From Paenibacillus nasutitermitis (GTDB lineage: Bacteria; Bacillota; Bacilli; Paenibacillales; Paenibacillaceae): DNA of 64,000 nt. The translations under genes and the position numbers were made by a program. Under the pieces are notes generated by a model. It was not told the DNA's origin. It saw nothing but the letters and a program-made list of their open reading frames with translations, and did no database searches. Of the stretch, positions 58,567 through 64,000 are shown one piece after another (the stretch's first letter is position 1; each line of letters starts with the position of its first letter). The stretch lies in the NCBI RefSeq assembly GCF_014641075.1, contig NZ_BMHP01000001.1:620001-684000 (forward strand), given 5' to 3'.

Positions 58567-59457
58567 CTATAAGGTGTTCAGCCGTCTGTAGTCCCGCGGG
58601 GTGAACCCCGTTTTTTTCTTGAAAATAGCCAGAAAATATTTCATGTCCTGATAGCCGACCTGCTGGACGATTTCCTGAACGCTCAATCTCGTATGAGCCA
58701 GCAGGCCGCAGCTTTTCTCGATCCGTTTGGTCTGGACATAGCTTGTAAAGGTGCAGCCAAGCCGGCTTTTGAACAGTCGGTGGAAATGCCGCTCGCTCAT
58801 TCTGCAGGCTTCTGCCAAATGTCCTGCTGTGATGGGCTCGGTAAAATGAAGATCGATATACTCTACGGCCGTATCGAGGGAATCATTAGCCTCCTGGAGG
58901 GAGTCGGCCGTTTTGACCACACCTTGCAAATGACGCTCCAGCAGGACGGCAAGCTCCAGAAACAAGCTGTACAGCCGGACGATAAAGCCAGGCTTGCGCT
59001 GCGTATACTCGCGGTAGGCCAGCTGGAACCAGGCGCCGATCTGGCCGTCATGATCCTTCAGCCTATGCCAGAGGGCGCTCCTGCCTGGCTGGATCTGCAG
59101 CAGTGCAAGAGCTTCGGACAGCGAAGCCATTCCCGGAAAAGCGGCAAATTCCTCGGACAGCCGCTCCGGCTTAAAGATGCAGTTATAGACGATGAGCGGA
59201 TGGTTCGGCTTGGAGCTGGTCGGACGAAATACATGGGATACGCCGATAGGAAGGATGAACAAGTCGTTTTTGGCGACTTGCATCACGTCGTTCTCGACAT
59301 AATGAAAGCCCGAGCCCTCGTCAATATAAGCGAGCTCCATGAAATCATGCCGGTGCAGCTGCAGGCGGAACGACTCGTTCACGCGATTGAAAAAGAAAGG
59401 CAGGGCATCCTCGTCAAATAAATTCCACGTCGTCACATCAACTGGTGTCTGCACCAT
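58567..59457 (-). CDS. AraC-family regulator with cupin domain (RhaS-like)
   Basis: 296 residues. Cupin domain (FRLQLHRHDFMELAYIDEGS, HYVENDVMQV, ILPIGVSHVFRPT) and AraC domain (HLAEACRMSERHFHRLFKSR and VQEIVQQVGYQDMKYFLAIF). Similar in layout to rhamnose regulators. Divergent from a GH78-like rhamnosidase gene, so rhamnose or a rhamnoside is a plausible inducer. Confidence 0.92.
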   Translation of the reverse strand: MVQTPVDVTTWNLFDEDALPFFFNRVNESFRLQLHRHDFMELAYIDEGSGFHYVENDVMQVAKNDLFILPIGVSHVFRPTSSKPNHPLIVYNCIFKPERLSEEFAAFPGMASLSEALALLQIQPGRSALWHRLKDHDGQIGAWFQLAYREYTQRKPGFIVRLYSLFLELAVLLERHLQGVVKTADSLQEANDSLDTAVEYIDLHFTEPITAGHLAEACRMSERHFHRLFKSRLGCTFTSYVQTKRIEKSCGLLAHTRLSVQEIVQQVGYQDMKYFLAIFKKKTGFTPRDYRRLNTL

Positions 59458-59654
59458 CTGCTTGTCATTCCTCCCCTTACGGACAAAGACTTGGACTCCA
59501 TCCGTATATTCCGCAATCGTCCTTATATGATGTCATTATACCCCCTTATATCTGTCAGGAACAACCGTATTTATTCTGATGCAATGACTTACAATGGACG
59601 ATAGGATAGGAAAGATTGATGCCTAGATCTGAATGAAGAAAGGTTGGGAGAAGA

Positions 59655-62558
59655 ATGAGCAAGGAATGGACTGCCCAGTGGATCTGGGGAGGCGAAGAAG
59701 AAAGCCCGCGCAATGAGTGGCGCTGCTTCCGCCGTACGTTTGAGGTATCGGATAATCCCGGTGAGACCCAGCTGCGCATCAGTGCCGACTCCCGGTATGT
59801 TCTGTATATAAATGGTTCCCAGGTTGGCAGAGGACCTGTCCGCTCATGGGCGAAAGAACAATTCTATGATACGTATGAGGTCGGCCATCTGCTGAAGGCC
59901 GGTCAGCCCAATACGATTGCCGTGCTTGTCATGCATTTTGGCGTGGCCAATTTCTATTATATCCTGGGTCGGGGCGGCCTGATCGCCGAACTCAGCAGCA
60001 AACAGGCAGACGGAAGTACAGGTACTCTGCTTGTGGCTACCGATGAGTCATGGAAAACCTCGCGTCTGGAAGCGCACGATCCAAGCTCGCCGCGGATGGC
60101 ATGCCAACAAGGATTCGCCGATATTTACGATGCCCGCAACTGGGATGAGAATTGGAACCGGGACGGCTATGACGACTCCGCCTGGCAACCCGTCCATTCC
60201 ATCGGGGCTGTGGGAAGCGGCCCCTGGAAGAAGCTAGTGCCGCGCGACATTCCGTTTCTGACGGAAGAGAAAATGATGCCGTCCCGGATCGAATCCTTCC
60301 AATGGGTCAAAACGCCCGCCTGGACAGGAGCATTCGATCTTCGCGCAGCCTTTGTGCCTGGCACGAAGACGCATGCCGACAATACGGCCTACAGCGGTTA
60401 TCTGGCAACCCTGCTGGTCCTGAAGCAAAGCGCCAAGGTTACACTTGGGTTTGCCGGCGGGCTGCGCACGGAAAATGTGTTTGTGGATGGCAAGCGCTGC
60501 GCAGACTGGTATGGCACGCTTCCGGAAAGATTCAGCGATCTGCAGCTTGACGCGGGCGAGCATCTGCTGTTGGTCGATATTTCGGCAAGCGATCATGGTG
60601 GCAGCTATCATATTGCTGTCGACAGCGAGGAAGCTTTTGAGCTTCGTTATCCCGTCGGTGGCGACGCTGCCGGCGCAACGCCTTTTGCCATGGTGGGTCC
60701 TTTCGATACGGTCGTAAATGTCACCTATAAAGGCGTGCGCAGCTTGAACCTTACCGAGCAGAAGTATCTGGCTGCTGCCGGAATCAAGAACGCACAAGAG
60801 CTTGAAGCCTTTAAGGAATGGGTCCAACCTCTCTCCGCTGCGTATTATAACGAGCAGGATGTGCTTGGTGCCAACATGTGGCGTACGGAAGCTATTCGCG
60901 CTAATGTGACGACGCAGATGGAGCAGGGTATAATCGCTTCGCCGGAGCCGGCTTTGATCCCTGTATCCGCAGAAGGCTACGACAGCGAGCTGGTCATCGA
61001 CTTCGGCAAGGAATGGTCGGGCTTTATCGGCTTTGAGGTAGAGGCGGAAGCAGGGACCATCATTGATTTGTATGGACTTGAATATATGAACGGCGAATAC
61101 CGTCAGCATACCTATGGTCTGGACAACACCATCCGTTACATTTGCCGCGAAGGCAGGCAACAATATTTGTCTCCGGTACGCCGCGGGTTCCGCCACCTGA
61201 TTCTAACCGTAAGAGGCGCTTCCAAACCGGTCAAGCTGTACGATGTCTATGTTAATCAGAGCAACTACCCGGTAACGGAAGCGGGCGCTTTCCAAAGCTC
61301 CGACCCGCTGCTGAATCAAATTTGGGAAATCAGCCGTCATACGACGCGCTTATGCATGGAAGATACCTTCGTGGATTGCCCCGCCTACGAGCAGGTCTTC
61401 TGGGTTGGGGACAGCCGCAATGAGGCACTGGTGAATTTCTATGTATACGGAAGCCTTGATATCGTCAAACGCTGTTTGAATCTGGTTCCCGGTTCTGCCG
61501 ATATCACGCCACTCTATCTTGATCAGGTCCCAAGCGCCTGGAACAGCGTCATTCCGAACTGGACCTTCTTCTGGGCGATCGCATGCGCGGAATATGTCGA
61601 GCATACGGGGGACAAAGTCTACGCCGCAGAAATCTGGCCGGCAGTCCGCCATACGCTGGAGCATTATTTGACCCATATCGATGATTCCGGATTGCTTAAT
61701 ATCAAAGGCTGGAATCTGCTGGATTGGGCTCCGATGGATCAGCCGGACGACGGCATTGTGACCCATCAGAATATGTTCTTATACAAAACGCTGCGCAAAG
61801 CCGATGAGCTCGCGGCAGCTGCCGGCGAAGCAAAGGGCTTGTTCCAGGATGCTGCGGACTCGCTGCATGCGGCCATCAACAACCGGCTTTGGGATGAACA
61901 GCAGGAGGCATATCTGGACTGCATCCATCCGGACGGCAGACGCTCTGACATCTTCAGCATGCAGACACAAGTCGTCGCCAATTTATGCCATATCGCTGAA
62001 GGGGCGCGCAAGGAAAAGGTTGCCGCGTATCTCGTGCAGCCGCCCAAATCCTTCGTTCAAATCGGCAGTCCGTTCATGTCCTTCTTCTATTACGAAGCAC
62101 TGTCACAGGCGGGTCATTATGAACTGATGCTGGAGGATATCCGCACCAATTACGGCCAGATGATCGAGCATGATGCAACGACCTGTTGGGAAATGTATCC
62201 TAACTTTGCCGAGAACCGCGCTTCGGCCGATATGCTGACGCGCAGTCATTGCCATGCCTGGTCGGCCGCTCCCGGTTATTTCCTCGGGGAAAGCATACTC
62301 GGCGTCAAACGAGTGGAAGACGGCTGGCGCCGCGCAGCGATTGCGCCTCAGCCTTGCGGTCTCACCTGGGCCAAAGGCAAGGTTCCTCTGCCGCAGGGTG
62401 GACGGATTGAGGTGGAATGGCGCGTGGAAAGAAGCATCCTCAAGCTTGATGTTACCGCACCGGAAGAAGTCGAGTTGGATATTGTCATTCCGGAGGGGCT
62501 GACAGGCGAAGTCCATATTGTAAAAACTAAAGAGAACGTTTCGGTAGCACACGTTTGA
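59655..62558 (+). CDS. GH78-like alpha-L-rhamnosidase-family protein
   Basis: 967 residues, no signal peptide. N-terminal beta-sandwich domains (WTAQWIWGGEEESPRNEWRC, then ISADSRYVLYINGSQVGRGP, typical Bac_rhamnosid_N) and a large (alpha/alpha)6-barrel with EDTFVDCPAYEQVFWVGDSR (about 568-588), corresponding to the GH78 catalytic loop (DCP, Glu, GD). A C-terminal beta-domain ends LTGEVHIVK. The canonical GH78 string is DCPxREExxxWxGDA; here YEQVF replaces REExx, so activity may be atypical. Divergent from an AraC/RhaS-like regulator. GGTTGGGAGAAG precedes the ATG. Confidence 0.85.
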   Translation: MSKEWTAQWIWGGEEESPRNEWRCFRRTFEVSDNPGETQLRISADSRYVLYINGSQVGRGPVRSWAKEQFYDTYEVGHLLKAGQPNTIAVLVMHFGVANFYYILGRGGLIAELSSKQADGSTGTLLVATDESWKTSRLEAHDPSSPRMACQQGFADIYDARNWDENWNRDGYDDSAWQPVHSIGAVGSGPWKKLVPRDIPFLTEEKMMPSRIESFQWVKTPAWTGAFDLRAAFVPGTKTHADNTAYSGYLATLLVLKQSAKVTLGFAGGLRTENVFVDGKRCADWYGTLPERFSDLQLDAGEHLLLVDISASDHGGSYHIAVDSEEAFELRYPVGGDAAGATPFAMVGPFDTVVNVTYKGVRSLNLTEQKYLAAAGIKNAQELEAFKEWVQPLSAAYYNEQDVLGANMWRTEAIRANVTTQMEQGIIASPEPALIPVSAEGYDSELVIDFGKEWSGFIGFEVEAEAGTIIDLYGLEYMNGEYRQHTYGLDNTIRYICREGRQQYLSPVRRGFRHLILTVRGASKPVKLYDVYVNQSNYPVTEAGAFQSSDPLLNQIWEISRHTTRLCMEDTFVDCPAYEQVFWVGDSRNEALVNFYVYGSLDIVKRCLNLVPGSADITPLYLDQVPSAWNSVIPNWTFFWAIACAEYVEHTGDKVYAAEIWPAVRHTLEHYLTHIDDSGLLNIKGWNLLDWAPMDQPDDGIVTHQNMFLYKTLRKADELAAAAGEAKGLFQDAADSLHAAINNRLWDEQQEAYLDCIHPDGRRSDIFSMQTQVVANLCHIAEGARKEKVAAYLVQPPKSFVQIGSPFMSFFYYEALSQAGHYELMLEDIRTNYGQMIEHDATTCWEMYPNFAENRASADMLTRSHCHAWSAAPGYFLGESILGVKRVEDGWRRAAIAPQPCGLTWAKGKVPLPQGGRIEVEWRVERSILKLDVTAPEEVELDIVIPEGLTGEVHIVKTKENVSVAHV

Positions 62559-62609
62559 TTGGTAAACATCTAGTTCATAGATCGAGCTCCAAAGCAAGCT
62601 CAAGAAATC

Positions 62610-62638
62610 CCGGCCATGATTTGCGGCCGGTTTTTTTT
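62610..62638 (+). terminator. Terminator of the GH78-like gene
   Basis: CCGGCC (62610-62615), 9-base loop, GGCCGG (62625-62630), then T8. Confidence 0.9.
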
Positions 62639-62673
62639 GTCTAGCATAGCAGGCCTGCCCGATTAAATAATAG

Positions 62674-62731
62674 GCATTCTACAGCTTATTACAAGCTGTT
62701 TTTGTTTAAATTGGGATAGAGGGTAGAATGC
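62674..62731 (+). promoter_or_regulatory. Overlapping hairpins before the antiporter gene
   Basis: An inner terminator-like hairpin (ACAGCTT 62681-62687 with AAGCTGT 62693-62699, then T run) overlaps the outer pair GCATTCTAC (62674-62682) and GTAGAATGC (62723-62731). Since the two share bases 62681-62682 they cannot form fully together. This could be an attenuation device or simply overlapping repeats; no known riboswitch class is recognised. Confidence 0.35.
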
Positions 62732-62771
62732 TACTACGGTTAGGCTACAGGTGAGGAAGGACGATTTTCAA

Positions 62772-64000
62772 ATGGAGATTTTTCTGATTGTATTGTTTCT
62801 GCTGGCTCTGATCGCCTTATCCAATATGATTAACCGGCTTGTCTTCTTCATCCCTGTTCCGTTGATCCAGATTGCACTGGGCATGATTGTCGCCGGCATT
62901 CCGTTCGGGTTCGACATCCCGCTGAGCCCGGAATTGTTCTTCGTGTTGTTCGTCGCACCGCTGTTGTTCAATGACGGCAAACGGGTCCCGCGCGACGAGC
63001 TGTGGAATATGCGCGCGCCGATCCTGCTGCTTGCTCTCGGGCTGGTTTTTGCTACGATGCTGGTAGGCGGGCATGTTATTCATTGGATGATCCCTTCCAT
63101 ACCGATGCCGGCTGCTTATGCGCTTGCAGCTATTTTATCTCCGACGGACGCCGTTTCAGTAAGTGCGATTTCCGGACGGATCAAGCTGCCCAAGGATATT
63201 ATGAGGCTTCTGGAGGGTGAAGCGCTAATGAATGACGCTTCAGGCCTGGTTGCTTTCAAATTTGCCATCGCCGCCATGGTTACAGGCTCGTTCTCGCTGG
63301 CGGAAGCAACGGTCAGTTTTGTGTTGATCTCGGTTGGCGGCTTGATATGCGGTGCGGCAGCAGCCTTCCTGATCATCTGGTTCCGGGTATTTCTGCGCCG
63401 CTTCGGAATTGAGGACATTACGATGCATATGCTCATTCAGATCCTCACTCCTTTTGCGATTTTTCTGATTGCCGAGGAACTTCATCTGTCGGGAGTGCTG
63501 GCGGTCGTGGCAGGAGGGATCGTTCACGCCATCGAGAGAGACCGTTCGGAATCGCTGACGATGAAGCTGCAGTTTGTTTCAGCCGGTACCTGGTCAGTCA
63601 TCCTGTTTATTCTTAACGGTCTGGTTTTTGTGATCCTCGGGCTGCAGATTCCGAGCGTCCTTGCTGCGATCTTTGAGAATAACGCCTTCAATAATGGACA
63701 GGTACTGAGCTATATCGTGGTCATTTCCCTGACCTTGATTGTACTTCGTTTTCTTTGGGTCTATCTATTCAGTGCACTGGAACGCAACAAGGAGAAGAAA
63801 AGCCCAAGGTTCAAATCCGCTGTTCTGACCTCGCTTTCCGGTGTCCGCGGTGCAATTACGCTGGCAGGCGCCTTCTCGATTCCGCTTTATCTGGACGATG
63901 GGTCGCTCTTTCCCGAGCGGTCGCTCATTATATTTTTAAGTGCGGGCGTCATCTTGTTCACGCTGATTGTGGCAAGCTTTATTTTGCCGCTGATTCCCAT
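62772..64000 (+). CDS. CPA1-type Na+/H+ antiporter, 3' end outside the window
   Basis: At least 409 residues; the frame is open to the window end. About twelve membrane segments. Starts [20 protein letters not shown], then [15 protein letters not shown] and [14 protein letters not shown], the ion-binding signatures of NhaP/CPA1 antiporters, and [15 protein letters not shown] later. It exchanges Na+ or K+ for protons for pH and salt homeostasis. GAGGAAGGA precedes the ATG. The cytoplasmic C-terminal domain is not included. Confidence 0.93.
   Translation, partial: MEIFLIVLFLLALIALSNMINRLVFFIPVPLIQIALGMIVAGIPFGFDIPLSPELFFVLFVAPLLFNDGKRVPRDELWNMRAPILLLALGLVFATMLVGGHVIHWMIPSIPMPAAYALAAILSPTDAVSVSAISGRIKLPKDIMRLLEGEALMNDASGLVAFKFAIAAMVTGSFSLAEATVSFVLISVGGLICGAAAAFLIIWFRVFLRRFGIEDITMHMLIQILTPFAIFLIAEELHLSGVLAVVAGGIVHAIERDRSESLTMKLQFVSAGTWSVILFILNGLVFVILGLQIPSVLAAIFENNAFNNGQVLSYIVVISLTLIVLRFLWVYLFSALERNKEKKSPRFKSAVLTSLSGVRGAITLAGAFSIPLYLDDGSLFPERSLIIFLSAGVILFTLIVASFILPLIP

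Noticed and set aside
60234..61196. 320-codon minus-strand frame opposite the GH78-like gene
   Set aside because: Shadow of a codon-biased gene; the real gene has clear domains across the same stretch.
1..64000. CRISPR arrays, tRNA/rRNA genes, insertion sequences, prophage or attachment sites
   Set aside because: No regularly spaced repeats, no tRNA-like folds noticed, no transposase, integrase or phage structural genes in any frame examined.

Overview
The window looks like chromosomal DNA of a Paenibacillus-type Firmicute (Paenibacillaceae). The basis is family content and gene style: strong AGGAGG-type ribosome binding sites, TTG/GTG starts, Gram-positive lipoproteins, LplB/YtcP-type sugar permeases, membrane-anchored AraC regulators, YesM/YesN-type two-component genes, a Rex box in front of cydAB(S), and many glycan-active enzymes. 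I see no rRNA, tRNA, CRISPR array, insertion sequence or phage genes. The assignment is by recognition only; no database search was possible.

Layout. 1-927: 3' part of a sensor kinase, then a terminator. 1044-6774: an operon that mixes two CUT1 sugar-type permeases and a solute-binding lipoprotein with an HlyD/RND-type adaptor and a MacB/FtsX-like membrane protein, without any ATPase. 6936-9050: divergent MFS exporter and TetR regulator with two matching operators. 9081-10222: decayed genes (zinc alcohol dehydrogenase, frameshifted DinB, AAA ATPase). 10413-11705: MBL-fold hydrolase and a hypothetical protein behind a duplicated inverted repeat. 12303-14481: divergent LysR regulator and CynX-type MFS gene. 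14593-17270: cytochrome bd oxidase operon (40-residue membrane peptide, cydA, cydB, cydS) under a Rex box.

17510-36064 holds two sugar-uptake loci, each controlled by a membrane-anchored AraC protein. The second continues into a long catabolic operon: TIM-barrel hydrolase-like protein, threonine-synthase-like PLP enzyme, Gfo/Idh/MocA dehydrogenase, aspartoacylase/AstE-like amidohydrolase and N-acetylneuraminate-lyase-like aldolase. 36179-42897 (minus strand) is a third uptake system with its own YesM/YesN-type kinase and regulator. 43084-48805 is an AraC regulator divergent from a ceramidase-like, DegT aminotransferase, Gfo/Idh, Gfo/Idh operon.

48942-53023 has tiny paralogous membrane peptides and an AraC/GH127 pair. 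53218-62558 is a series of enzyme genes, most paired divergently with a private AraC regulator: two PhyH-family dioxygenases, an SGNH esterase and a GH78-like rhamnosidase. The window ends inside a CPA1 Na+/H+ antiporter gene.

How it fits together (inference): four CUT1-type uptake systems feed on glycans released by the hydrolases, each sensed by a local AraC or two-component regulator. None of the four encodes an ATP-binding subunit, so they presumably share an MsmX-type ATPase encoded elsewhere. Best candidates for undescribed biology are the adaptor/permease hybrid operon at 1044-6774, the catabolic operon at 26585-36064, the shared 26-bp promoter element in front of the AraC-controlled uptake operons, and the short paralogous peptides near 49 kb.
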